Positions 1-11,372 of a DNA stretch of 64,000 nucleotides are shown here, piece by piece. Position 1 is the stretch's first letter. Each line of letters opens with the position of its first letter. The DNA lies in assembly GCF_014805625.2 (NCBI RefSeq), contig NW_023998458.1, positions 2,810,174-2,874,173 of the forward strand. Direction: 5' to 3'. The translations under genes and the position numbers were made by a program. The DNA comes from Glossina fuscipes (Eukaryota; Arthropoda; Insecta; Diptera; Glossinidae). The notes beneath the pieces are model-generated. The model saw only the letters and a program-made list of their open reading frames with translations. It searched no databases and was not told where the DNA came from.

Positions 1-1497
1 CAATTATCACTGATACGTGACATAAGAAGACGCGGTAAAAATAAAGTCGCCGCTCAAAACTGTCGCAAACGGAAATTGGATCAAATCTTGTCGTTGGAAG
101 ACGAAGTGAAACAAGTACGTCGTCGAAAAGACGAGCTCCAACAACAGCGAGACCGCTTCTTAACGGAACACAAAAGAGTTTCCAACAAATTCAGTGCACT
201 GCATCGGCATATTTTCCAAGTAAGAAAATCTAAAATTTATTATTAAATTAAATTAAATAGATGATATTAATTAAGAAATTTATCGAATATTTAATTATTA
301 CTAATTCGCATTAATTGATGCTCATAATAGAAATTATATTGGCTTAATTAATTGTGTCTCAATTCAGTTAATCAGAGTTCAATCAATTCAAGTTGTCCGT
401 AGTATATACTGTAATAATAGAATCGTTTTAATAGTTCTGATGTTGAAAAGCTGCAATTTCGGTTCTAGTGTAACAAAACGACTCAGTAAATAGCAATATT
501 CACAGATTGTACGGCAAAACGAAAAAAAACAGAAAAATTACCCTTGGAATTGTAGATTAATAAACGCAAAAAAAGCCAAACTTTCTAGGAAAAAAAGTGT
601 AAGAGAACTCTAGATAACCTAGGTAATCGAAATAGTCTTAAATGCTACCTAAGAAGCCTTCCACGTTGGTTTTGAAGGAGTTCGACTATCTAGGAATGAT
701 TCTACGATGATCTTAGGAAGTTCAAGCAGACATCAAACCTGAGGCGAACATTCACCTTGAGCAAGTGTTAGGAACGCTAGGAAAATGTTGCGCATTAAAA
801 ACACGAAGGTAGATTTCCTAAAACGAATTTTGATGTACGGCCTGAGAGGGCGCTGAGATTTTTGTTAAGAGCATTAAGACGCTTAGAAAAGGTTGACTAA
901 CGATTGAGGTTTTGGTCTACTAATGATGGGTTTCCTTTGTAGTCCATCGAAATACTAAGATCGTCGTATATTGATTTTAAATTGGCTTAAATGATTTTGT
1001 TAAACTTCAATGTCATTTCTTTTGCTTTTTAGTACTTGCGTGATGCAGATGGTAATCCTTGTTCAACGTCAGAGTACAGTTTACAGCAAGCATCGGATGG
1101 ATCGATCTATTTGCTACCACGGGATACTAGCAGCAATAATAAAAATGAAGCTTTGACTAACATGAACGTTAATAGTGGCATATTGTCTTCAACGGTGAGT
1201 GCAAATAACAACAACAACAACAGTATCTTAGCGCCACACCAAATACAAACTTCAATGTCGGCTACAAATACGCATCATCAGCAACAGCATACAACGCAGG
1301 TAACGATGGCCCATAACCACTTACAGCAGCAGCAGCAGCAGCAGCAGCATCATATCCATCCTCATCATCAAACGCAACAAAATCAAGTGACAGCTACGGG
1401 GACAGTAGCACAAACTCAACAATCGACGCAAACTACCGGCAACGGTATTAGCGGAGCTGGTGGGGGTGGTCATTATCACCAACCGCAAAAAGATTGA
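1..1497 (+). CDS. cnc: Cap'n'collar (CNC-bZIP transcription factor), last two coding exons
   Basis: Nuclear transcription factor of the CNC-bZIP (Nrf) family. It is known to heterodimerise with small Maf proteins and to control oxidative-stress genes and head patterning in flies. The gene runs in from the left edge, so the N-terminus and most of the CNC domain are missing. Coding exon 1-219 (73 codons, frame 1) holds the basic region with the family core [19 protein letters not shown], then a heptad region rich in L, K and Q. It ends CAA|GTAAGA. The acceptor TTTTTAG at 1032 joins in phase 0 to exon 1033-1497, which resumes with [20 protein letters not shown] and reaches GSIYLLPR, the conserved tail after the CNC zipper. 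The rest of this exon is low complexity: Asn runs, an eight-CAG Gln run at about 1324-1348, then His/Gln and Gly-rich sequence up to the TGA at 1495-1497. Such a tail is usual in fly Cnc. It converges with the LRR gene downstream. The assignment is very secure. Confidence 0.96.
220..1032 (+). other. cnc intron with decayed LINE-like segment
   Basis: Phase-0 intron of 813 bp with donor GTAAGA and acceptor TTTTTAG. Its first part is AT-rich sequence with nothing recognisable. Around 665-850 the + strand keeps reverse-transcriptase-like wording across stops and frameshifts: [10 protein letters not shown], then [21 protein letters not shown], then [13 protein letters not shown]. Non-LTR retrotransposon RTs have a similar order after the catalytic region (F-YLG, then DI..RI..A, then LK..L...V....YG). 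I read this as an old LINE fragment. It is too short and decayed to place in a clade. Confidence 0.35.
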
Positions 1498-2870
1498 AAT
1501 TTATGGTGGCAGCATTGTGCAATGCATTTTTTTCGGCTGCATTCTTCGCACTCTGCGCTCGAACCTGTGACCGACATATGGACGCAGCAAAGACCACAAC
1601 ATTATTCTGAACATTATCATTATCCAATAGAAAATTATCATCAAAATTATCACCATCATCATCGTCATCATTACATACAATGTCGTCGCCAACATTATGA
1701 ACATCAGTGTTACGGTTAGAGAGTTTTTTCTCAAGCTCTATCGCCAGACTGTCGTAATAACAAGCCTTTAAAGTGCAAAAATTGAATTTTTAAATTGATA
1801 AACGACAACGATATATATTTTTTTTGTTGCCTGCAGAGAAATGCGGCGTATTCTGTGTTTACTGTCCAATATTATTTCGCATTTTTTATTTTCGTTTAAT
1901 GCAAATCAAGTGTATAAAAAAAAACTCCTCCTCCCTTTCTCCCTAGTTTATATCTTTTGTTGATGTGCTTTCAGCTATAGCTCGACACAATTAATTTAGG
2001 GCGAGGAGGGGTGGAGATGTGAGCTTGAAAATCTGCTCTCTACCATTTTAATTTTAATATATATATGAAAAGGGCATTAAAATCATTATATAATTCAGGT
2101 TAATTAAAGTAAGACTTATTGTTCTCGTAACAGCAGCAACAACAACAACAACAATCCTTACAAAATAATGTTTAATGAAAATTCGAAAAAAAAACAAACC
2201 CATCACCCTTAAGGAAAAAATAAGAAATTGAAAGATTATTGCTTAGCAAGCAACAACCTTATTTTACATAATCAACGGCAGATATTTACAGAAAAGTAAG
2301 AGTTTAGTTCTCGAGGCTTGAAAATGGAGCCTCGATGTTCGAAAAGAAATATTCATTTAAGTTTGCTTGGTTTGTCTCTAAGGCGTTCACATAAAATGCC
2401 AAGGGAATCGAGCGTCTCACATCATATTGGGTTATTAGCCAATTATAGCTTCCAGAGAGACTACATTTATAATTATAGCAATTATTTATTAACTAGAAAG
2501 AAAACTCAGATTCTCATTGTTGGCACGCATCCAGAATAGAGAATCCCGAATAGGGGATCCCGAATAGAGAATGCTTGTCAATGATGAGAAGCTGAGTTTT
2601 TCTTTCTAACCGAGGCAATTATCAAAATTTTAAAAATTATTCCTATAGAAGCTATAGTATATTGCTCTATAATATGTGACATGTTCGCTTCCCTTGGCAT
2701 TTTATGTAACGTTTTGCAATTTCCCTTTCAATCCGTGTACATGAGATATTACAGCGCTTAACACTCTCCCTACTGCTGCTTGCTTTTGAATCAAAGCTTT
2801 CCCGCTGATCTTCTTTGTTCCGTTGCTTCTTAGTCCCAAAGTGTACTTCGACGATAACTCCCGTCATGCA
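1498..2870 (+). other. 3' UTR and downstream flank of cnc
   Basis: The first few hundred bases after the cnc stop are probably 3' UTR. They are His/Tyr-coding-like low-complexity sequence (CATCAT/TTATCA runs at 1600-1700), then AT-rich sequence with CAACAA runs near 2130. No single AATAAA stands out as the poly(A) signal. Short open frames here on both strands follow from the triplet repeats and are not genes. At 2535-2570 a short motif recurs three times in tandem, GAATAGAGAATCCCGAATAG being one instance. Confidence 0.4.
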
Positions 2871-2874
2871 ATGA

Positions 2875-3407
2875 AAGGCTTGCTTCGACGATAAATTCCT
2901 CATGCAATGTTTACAAATGCATCGCCTCGATTAGATTTTCACTGCATTCTTTGCATGAGAAAAGCCCTTGGAGAACGTTGACATGCTTGCATGTTTCGTA
3001 CTCTTTCCTGCTTTCGATCTGAAAATATTTAAGTACTTAAAACCAAAGTTAAATAAACTAAATACAAAATAATAAGAAACAAAATATAAAATATGCTGAT
3101 CTTTAGTGTTGGCGTATGCTGATTTTAAAATAATCACATTTTCCTTTTTATTAAGTTTTTTATTAAGTTTTTTATTATTATTAATGTAAATATACATCTT
3201 TAGTTAAAATTATATATGAAATCTGTTAAATGTTTAATGTTTAAGTATTTAAATTGTGTTATTAGATCGAGAAAACGGAAAGAAGAATACGAAACATGTA
3301 TGTTTACGTCGTCGTTCAAATCCTTGAGACGTCTGCCATGCAACATTTTCAAAAATCCAGTTTGTTGTAAACATTACATGACGGGATTCATTGTCGAAGC
3401 AAGCCTT
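2875..3407. repeat. Imperfect inverted repeat (MITE-like), about 533 bp
   Basis: The left arm begins AAGGCTTGCTTCGACGATAA at about 2875. The reverse complement of the right arm begins AAGGCTTGCTTCGACAATGA, counting back from about 3407. Both arms continue with TCATGYAATGTTTACAA, then a diverged middle, then CATGTTTCGTA-TCTT-CTTTC near 3000 (left) and 3280 (right), ending at CGATCT. The centre is AT-rich, with TTAAGTACTTAAA at 3029-3041. Just outside the left arm, at 2847-2878, is another copy of the CTTCGACGATAA...CATGCAATG unit. The open frames that cross it in both directions are by-products. No transposase is present. Confidence 0.6.
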
Positions 3408-3998
3408 GGGTTTTTATATCCCGCAGACTGTGAAGGGAAAGGCAAGTCGGCCAACTTTTCCAATAATTCTACTGCATTGTTTGCCCAAGAAGAGTGCTTC
3501 GTCCGTTCACGGAGATGCAACCCCCGTATTTTATATGTTATCATAATAATCTTCAATAATCAATCAATAGTGTTCAATAATCTTAAAGATGTTGTAAGAA
3601 ACTCCATAGGTTCGAAAACCCGTCGTTGCATCAATGACAATGTACATCAGAAATGTGGATTAAAGTAGACACATCCATACTGTCTCTTCACGTGACATAT
3701 ATTAAAGAACCGATATAATTCGTCTCATGTTTCCCTAAGGCGGTTAAGTCGCTCATCTTAAAATTGAACTTTTCCCAACTTCGGTCAAAAAAGTAATCCT
3801 ATAGTCTAATAGCTGCAATGCAGCTATACACACAAAGTGACACAATTAGAATAGATTTTTTTCTCACAGAGAAAGGTCCGAACGCATAGACCGCCTGTAT
3901 TATATAACAACTATCACTCTGTAGCCAATGTGTTGGTGTCTCTTTACAAAGACAAGTATGAAACAATAAAATCACAAAAATAACAAAAACACTAAAAC

Positions 3999-4320
3999 TT
4001 TAGCGTATTTACACTATGCACTTATCTAATAACGACGAAATAACTTCTATTCCGTTGTCTGTAGACAATTTTTGTTCCATTAATAATAAAATAAGTTCGG
4101 AGCGACAAAATTATCGTGGAATAATCACAAATTGCAACCGTTTCGAAGGAAAAGTGCAACATTTTAGCACATTTACACTATCCGCTTACCCAATAAAAAT
4201 GGAAAAACTTCTATTCCGCTAATTTCTGTTGCATTATTAATAAAATACGGTAAGAGCGACAAAATTACCGCGGAATGATCGTAAACTGCAATCATTTGGA
4301 AGGAAAACACCAACACTTGC
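3999..4320 (+). repeat. 164-bp tandem duplication, two diverged units
   Basis: Unit 1 (3999-4162) and unit 2 (4163-about 4320) are head to tail. Shared landmarks in order are TTTAGC..ATTTACACTAT, ACTTCTATTCCG, ATTAATAAAATA, GAGCGACAAAATTA, CGTGGAAT or CGCGGAAT, and CAACCGTTTCGAAGGAAAA or CAATCATTTGGAAGGAAAA. Divergence is substantial, so the duplication is old. No coding function is seen. Confidence 0.7.
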
Positions 4321-7300
4321 CCGTTTCCGGCGTGCTTACTGCTATCGCTCATTTCTTGAGATATATTCATATTGTATTCAAGCTTTCTCGATAGAGCTCC
4401 TGATGAAATTTCTTCAAGCCATCCGGAACGGGGGCCGGAAAAAGAAATGTAGTAGGATATGCTCTTCCACTGTATATTTTTATGAACTTTTCAGGGAATT
4501 TTTAAATTAACAAACAGGGAAAGTAGAAAAAAAATGCAGACCAAAGAAGATCGGAAAAGCGGCGAAACTTAATTAAAAACTCCGTTTTCTCCAAACAATT
4601 GCTTTTAATGAGGCTACCAATTCCGCCCTTTTTTTCTAAAGAAATTGGTGATTTTTTTGGAAAGAAATGGAGGGAAACAAACTGATGCGTAAAATAGTGC
4701 AAGCTCTGGCAGTGCAATAAACTGCAGGAACAGCTTTTACGAAGAGATGAAGGAACGCTTAAACGTAGCTAAGAGAGTAAAAAGCTTATATTTTACTATC
4801 TGTCTTTGTATGTATCTGTATCGAGCTAATGAACAACGTTGATCCATTCTCTCTTCGCAAAGTTTTCCCGACAATTTTGTTTGATTGGCAGAGAGCTTGT
4901 AAAACTTTAGGCAACAGTTTACTTTCCTCCACTTTCCTCCTCCCTCAAGAAAAATCTGCAATTTCTTGAAAAAAAAAAGAAAAAGAAAAATGAAAGCAAA
5001 TTTTAATCCACGCACAAGAAAAATGTATTCTCGTTCTATGTTTTATAAAATGTAAAGGGGCAGCTGAGTTTTTTGTTGAAACCGTTAAGAAGAAGAAAAT
5101 TTGAAAAATATGATTCAACTAAACTGTTAATAAATAAACTTTTGCATAATTTCGAGAGAGATATTGATGTAAAATAATTTTCTCCTTTTTTTTTTTTTTA
5201 TTAATGGATTTTGAAGATGAAAGATTGCTTGCGTGATGGGTACTACAAACGTATATACGGCTTCTGCCCGTATTTTTTTTTTTTTTTTTTTCATTTTATT
5301 TACGGGTGTTTATATGTAAATATATTTTTAATTTTATATATTAATTCGTATATATATATATATATATATAATCCGGCTTTTTCAAACTTAGGTCTTTGAA
5401 TATGTTAAGGTTTTTTGGATAACGGATTATTATTGTGAGATTTTTTTTTTAAAAATAATATTTATATCGTTTGCCGTTTCGTGTGTCAAAAACGAAAACA
5501 CTTATAACTAATTGTGATAACATATTGCATTAATTTTTTTTTCTTTTCTTAATATTTTCTAAACACTAAAAAGTTTAGACTAAAATAAAATCGATTCTTC
5601 TCCGGGTGCATGGACCGCTCGACAGTTGTAATATGAAATGGCGGCGTTTTCTTCGACTCTTCTCTCTCCCTCATAAATTTTCTTTCGAATTAGTCAGGAA
5701 TTCTCCTTCTGCTTCTTCTCAGTAATGTTTCCTTTTCCATTTCATTTTCATTTTTTTTTTTTTTCGGGTGGGACGCGGGGTTTATTGCTTATTGCATATA
5801 TTAATTACGTAATTCTACAAACTAGTTTATAAAGTATTTTAATTATAAACACATAGCTGTATAGATATACGTACGTTTATCTTTTATTTAGTTTATCTAT
5901 CGCATTATTATAAAAAAAAAAAAAAATTATTTGTCTTATTATTTTTGTAATTAACGCCTAAAAACCTTCGAACTATAAGAAATTTTTGTAAATATTTATC
6001 TTAACAGCAAAAAAAGAAAAGTTTTTTTGTTTTAATTTTAAAGCTATGATAAAATAAAATTAAATAAAAAATATAAAAAATAAATAAAAGGAAATAAATA
6101 AAAAAAATTTTATTTCTTAGTTTTGTGTGGAAAGCAGGAAAAAGGTGCACAACATCACTGTACCAAACTCGATCAAAATATCTCGAATACCGGCTCGCGC
6201 GAACAATTCGGATATTATGTTTGTTAAAAAACCATTCGCGTAATTTGAAAAGATATCGAAACTTGTACTCGTACGTGCCTTACTTATGTCTTGCTCGCAG
6301 ATATATTAACAAGAACTTACTACCTACGGGAACTAGCATATCTTTATAAAAAGAAAAAAATTACTGAAGGTACACTTTTTGAGATCTGCGTCCTCTTATT
6401 CGGGATAGGTGTAAGTAGATATGTTGTGCAACTAATTTTCCGGTTTTCTTTTCAACTTGTTGCCGTCCATCATATTAACTATTATGTTACTTTACCATTT
6501 AGGCAGAAGAAGAAGTTCGTGCGGGAAAGATGACCCCATCTACTTTCCTTTTTCTGAGTATCGTCTCAGGTGAGAATGGAAGTCCTACTTAAACAGACAA
6601 TAACACATCGTTTATAATAATACATCGTTTTGTTGCACATGCTAACTCAATCTTTCCAATGTTTCTCGAACTCCGTCTCACTCACGATGTCATGATTAAT
6701 GCGATTATGTCTCATCATAAGTGAGGTTAGTTGCTGGTGGTAATGTTGCATTCGGCAGAAGCAAACCGAAATACGCGCCTTCCATTTGACTCCGCTAATC
6801 GCCGTTGATATTTAGCTTTACCGTTAAATTCAAGTTCGCCTAGTCGATGCTTTGGCTATTTGGCTTTTAAATATTGTAACGTATACATTGCCTATCGTCC
6901 ATTGCCTATCGATGTAGCAGCACTACATTTCAAATTAAGCACGAAAAACAATTTATCATGTTTGGTTTCTGTACATCTACGTTTTTAGGAACGATGTGCG
7001 ATGTGCTGGTATCGCGGCCGGCTATTTATTGTTCACAGACGACCAAGCTGTAAAAACTTCGTATATACCTAGCGTCAGTAGCGTCATCTCAAGTGTAAAA
7101 CTCGGTAATTCAGTTGCGCATCCGATGCACGTATGTGTGTTCGAGTGCGTATTTTAAGTCACCAATGCCACGTGTGTAATCTTGATTGCCTTGTTTTGAA
7201 ATTTGAAAATTTGTCTTTCGCTGAATGCTAGAGGGCAAAGCCTATTCTTCCCCTTTTAGTGGACATTTTTAAGTACTTCCAATGCAGTTCCGGATGTATG

Positions 7301-8070
7301 CGGTCCGATTAGTTAACGAAGCGCAACAATAAAAACCTATAGCGCTTCGCGTTTAACGACGAATAGTCTCTTCTTTCTTATGAGGCTTCGAAATCATATT
7401 TAAAACAATTAAGAAGCAAGTTAATGCAAAATCTACTATAAATATATTTGGGATCCACACTTTACACACTCCAGCAAATAGGCAAGAACGTTTAAATATC
7501 TTGTTGATGTCACTATGAAATCTTGCGAAAATATTTCGTATTGTGTTTTCTAAAAGCAAAGATCACCGTCACCTGCTAGTTGACACACGTACAATTACCA
7601 CCTATATATAAAAGCCGAGGCTGTCGTGTTCTTCTTTCCCAAAGCATTTAATTTCCTTTATGGATGCTATTCAAAAAAAAATAGGCTTGTGAACGGAGAA
7701 AAAAGGGCGACCACAACCAGACGTTTGTTGCAATTAAAAAAAAACAATGAAAGGGTTTTAAGACAACTATGAAAGCTATCGTAGTCGCTCCACAATGAAT
7801 ATTGTGGTTTCAAGCAACTGTGTATTAGCTGCGATATTCTAATGAATTAGTTGTAATCACAACTGCCTTAGTAAACATTTCAACCTAATTCAGGATGATA
7901 ATGTAACATAAGATAAACTACGATTTGCAGTTTATTTCCAAATATGCAATTTTAAACGCTTAACGATTATTAAGGAACCTGCGCCCTGAAATTAACTCAA
8001 AAAATTCGCGAGCTTCACAAATGCAAGCGGCACGACGTAAGTCTCTTATCAAAAAACGGATATCTTTTGT
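4321..8070. other. Intergenic DNA, no gene seen
   Basis: AT-rich with many homopolymer A/T tracts, such as 5268-5290 and 5749-5764, and a (TA)n run at 5349-5371. Short open frames have no recognisable protein content. A TATATATAAAAG box sits near 7602 but has no open frame of substance downstream. Confidence 0.5.
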
Positions 8071-8260
8071 TACCACACCACTTGTGTTACAAACGCAGAA
8101 GGGCACAAGTTTGTGCGGGTATATGCAACACCACAAGGTCTTGAGGTACACCCATCTGTCCGTCTTGTTTACTTGCTTTTTGAGATATTTTAATGAAATT
8201 TGTGGACGACGTATTTAGGTCGAAGAACTCGCGTTATTGAAAATGTCTCGGAATGGATAG
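8071..8260 (+). repeat. Dispersed repeat family A, partial copy
   Basis: Starts with a decayed terminus, TACCACACCACTTGTG at 8071. The conserved block TTTGAGATATTTTAATGAAA (8178-8197) follows, and then CGTTATTGAAAATG. This order matches the other family A copies in the window. It is truncated at the right. Confidence 0.55.
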
Positions 8261-10077
8261 CTTTCGATCACTTCCCATATAAACACTTATTTTGAAGAGC
8301 CGTTATATAAATAACAGTATTAAATGAAGTGATGCAAGGTATTTAATTATGAGCTATGTCCCTCAATAACATTTTTAATTGCTTTTTGTTATCATTATTA
8401 AAATGTATTATTTCAAATAAAAATTTCAATTTTAAAATGAATATAATAAAAAATAAAAGCTAAAATCTTTTATAAATTATTTCCTATTCTAAGAGTAAAT
8501 TCTTTTTTAAACTTAGTTGCTGTTTCGACCTTAAGAGAAAAGTCCCGTGCGTCATTTAGCTGTTTAGCTTAAAATTCATTTTCCTTAAAATCGTTATGAA
8601 GTGACAATATATCAATGGCTATATTTAGGCGCAAGCTATAAAGAAGCGTCAGTTACTTTGCAGAATGGAACATTTGAAAATTATTATCCAGTTACCGAAG
8701 ACCATTTCTACCACTTTTGCATTTGAAATATTTCCTACTCTTAAATTTTTAGAACTTCAAATAAAATGCTTTTACTTTCTCTCAAAGTTTTCTATACTTT
8801 CAAAACAAATGCTTTTATTCAAAAAATGTGAATTTATCCGATCGGATATCACTATCGTTCACTTTTATGTCATTGTTGTCCCTTGATAAATGTGATAATT
8901 TTGACAAAAAAGGCTTGTGATTTATCAATAACAAAAAATGCTTAGCTGTTATTAGAGCGTTTATAGAAATGTCCCATTTTCCACGTTGCGTGCTAAATTG
9001 TTTCGAAAGTTTGCAGAATCTAATCAAGAATGTATTTATTATGTATTTTAAGAGGTCTCTAATGCCAATAATACGATATATGCCCATAAAGCAACTTTAA
9101 AAGGTTTTCGAAGCGTGAAAATGTTCGGGTGAAAACTTTTGTTTCCTTGATCGGATGATAATGTGTTTGGCCTTCTATTTAGCACTTTATAGTGATGTTT
9201 TAAATGTATGCTTGCGGATTTCGAAATTTTTCGAACAGCCAACAAGAGGGCGTAACATATCGTAAAAGCCGCTTTAGAACTTTGATCAAAGTACTAAAGT
9301 CTAAAGTAGGGACTTTGCTTTGAAAAAGACTTAATAAAACTTTCATCAACCTTTACAAGTCCCCTCCAAAGCTTATGTTACCATACGAGTTTGATTTGAA
9401 TGGCAATTATATGAATATATTGAATTTTAAAATATATATATAAAAAATATTAAAGATTATATGAAGAATTTGAATAAATGTCAATAAAGAATATTACTTA
9501 CCCCTCTTATTTATTTCAATCACACCGTTTTGAAGTTTAATTACAGTTTCTGGAAGAGTTTTACATCTTTTATTTTGAACGTAGAGAAAAAATTATTAAC
9601 ACAATCCGAATGACGTATGACAACACAAGGCCCTTGCAAGAAATTTTCCTAACATTTGTTAGCGAACTTATTAAATTGCGCATTTCTTAAAACCTTTACG
9701 TACATTTGAACAAAACAACAATAAGCGAAAAAAATGCAATTTTGGTTGAGGACTGCGCTTAGACTCCCGCACATATGCTTTCCTATCCTTTTCCATTGTA
9801 AGCGTCCATTATACCTGCAAAGAATTTATAAAAAAACTTCAAAACGCTATAGCAAAGGCCTTCTTTAAAAAAAAGTTAAAAACCTTTACGCCTAGCCTTT
9901 AGCGTAATTCATATTTCTGAGGATTTTCTTAAAACAATTTTGTCATAGCAAATAAGGCACAATATGAACAGCCTATTGCTGCTTTAGAACTTTTTAATAT
10001 TTTTTTTTTTTGCACGTATTATTCAATTGAATAAAAATAACTCATTAAAAAGCAAATTTCGTACACTTTTTATTTCT
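8261..10077. other. Intergenic DNA, no gene seen
   Basis: AT-rich unique-looking sequence. Open frames on either strand are short and have no recognisable protein content. Confidence 0.45.
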
Positions 10078-10735
10078 ATATAAACTATATATAATTGAAA
10101 ACAGTTTCATTAATTTGCAGAGAATTTTATATTTTTTTTTTTTCTTGGTATGTTGAACAGAAATGGACTAAGCCAATAGATTTGTGGCTTATATGTCCAA
10201 ATAATAAATTGTTGTAATTTTTGGTCACAATTATGTACCAAAATGTAACAAAAAACGAGCAGCCGTAATAACTGCAGCCAGCATGTTAAGTGTAATTGTG
10301 TATGTGTGTGTAATTGTGTTTGTTGAGTTCTTGAAAGTTAAACAGTGTTGCAAACTTTGGCTGAAAACGAAAAGCAATGCTATAGTAATAGAAGATTATT
10401 AAACCCAAAAACGAAAGAAAAAAAAGAAGAGAATTTTATAAAAGCGTAAATTTTAATTAAGGCTTTCCGCTACCTAAAGCAAACGAGATCATGTTTGCAA
10501 AAACAGTGTTGCGAAGATCAAAGCATTACCCCTAAGCATGCACTTGTTTTCCGCTAGTTTGTCTAAAAACTAGCAAATGCACACGCTTTCTTATGAAAGC
10601 AAGACGTTACGTATGTATAACAGTTTAAAATTTTTACAGCTTTAAATTTGACTACGGAACATTTGCAAATGTTTGAAGCTAATGTTGACAAAATCCATTT
10701 TTGTTACATTTTCTTTTCATTCAAACAGAGAACGA
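10078..10735 (+). repeat. Diverged direct repeat, copy 1 (interrupted by an insertion)
   Basis: Pairs with copy 2 at about 11040-11372. Shared landmarks in order are TTTCATTAATTTGCA, GAATTTTAT, the hairpin GCAAACGAGATCATGTTTGC (10479-10498), AACAGTGTTGC, ATCAAAG, CACGCTTTCTTATG..AGCAAGACGTTAC, TTTTTACAG and TAAATTTGACTAC. Copy 1 also has a second perfect short palindrome, GCTTTCTTATGAAAGC. It is interrupted at 10132-10427 by extra sequence absent from copy 2. Confidence 0.75.
10132..10427 (+). mobile_element. Retro-type insertion with 13-bp target duplication
   Basis: About 296 bp flanked on both sides by AGAGAATTTTATA (10119-10131 and 10428-10440). The paired repeat at 11040-11372 has a single GGAATTTTATT at the corresponding place, so the insertion can be delimited by comparison. 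The right end is A-rich (AAACGAAAGAAAAAAAAG) just before the second copy of the target repeat. That is typical of a LINE-mobilised retro-insertion such as a SINE. No coding frame or clear pol III boxes were recognised. Confidence 0.6.
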
Positions 10736-11039
10736 AGTATTTAAAAACTATTACCCACTTTTCAAAACCACTTTTATCGTTTCTTCATTGTAAAATAAAT
10801 ATTTCTTACTTTTAATTTTAGATAACTTTAGATGAAACATTTTTCCTTTCCCTCAAAATACCCGATACATTCAAAACAAATATTTTACTCAAAATATATC
10901 AATCAACCCAATCACAAACAAATTTTAAAATAATTTGGGAGATTAAAATGACTCGGGGGCAAGGTTTAGATGGCACTATCGATCGATGAGAAAGAGGAAA
11001 TGAAATTGATATTGAATTTTCATGTAATGGGAAGTGGTA

Positions 11040-11372
11040 CAAAAATATATATATTTGGAAACAATTTCATTAATTTGCAAGGAATTTTATTAACGCGCAC
11101 TTCTTAGTAAACTTTCCATTATCTAAGGCAAACGAGATCATGTTTGCAAAACAGTGTTGCACACATCAAAGTATTCTACCACAGTGTGCGATTGTTTTCC
11201 GTTGCTTTGTCTAATATATAGCAAATGCGCACGCTTTCTTATGTAAGCAAGACGTTACCTACGCATTACCGTTCACAATTTTTACAGTTCTAAATTTGAC
11301 TACATATTCAGGGCAATGTTCAATTTATGACGAAAACTTCACTTTTATTATATTTTCTTTGAATAAAAAAAA
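11040..11372 (+). repeat. Diverged direct repeat, copy 2 (uninterrupted)
   Basis: Uninterrupted partner of 10078-10735, 649 bp to the right at the shared hairpin GCAAACGAGATCATGTTTGC (11128-11147), which is identical in both copies. The second palindrome is broken here (GCTTTCTTATGTAAGC). The sequence then runs into A-rich DNA. Confidence 0.75.

Noticed and set aside
1501..1734. Met/Ile-rich frame on - and His-rich frame on + beside cnc
   Set aside because: Both come from CAT/TCA triplet repeats in the cnc 3' UTR.
3216..3668. 150-codon frame on +
   Set aside because: It overlaps the right arm of the inverted repeat, has no recognisable protein content, and the other strand is also open.
7598..7640. 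TATATATAAAAG box resembling a core promoter
   Set aside because: There is no open frame or exon downstream and no other promoter element. TA-rich boxes are frequent in this AT-rich DNA.
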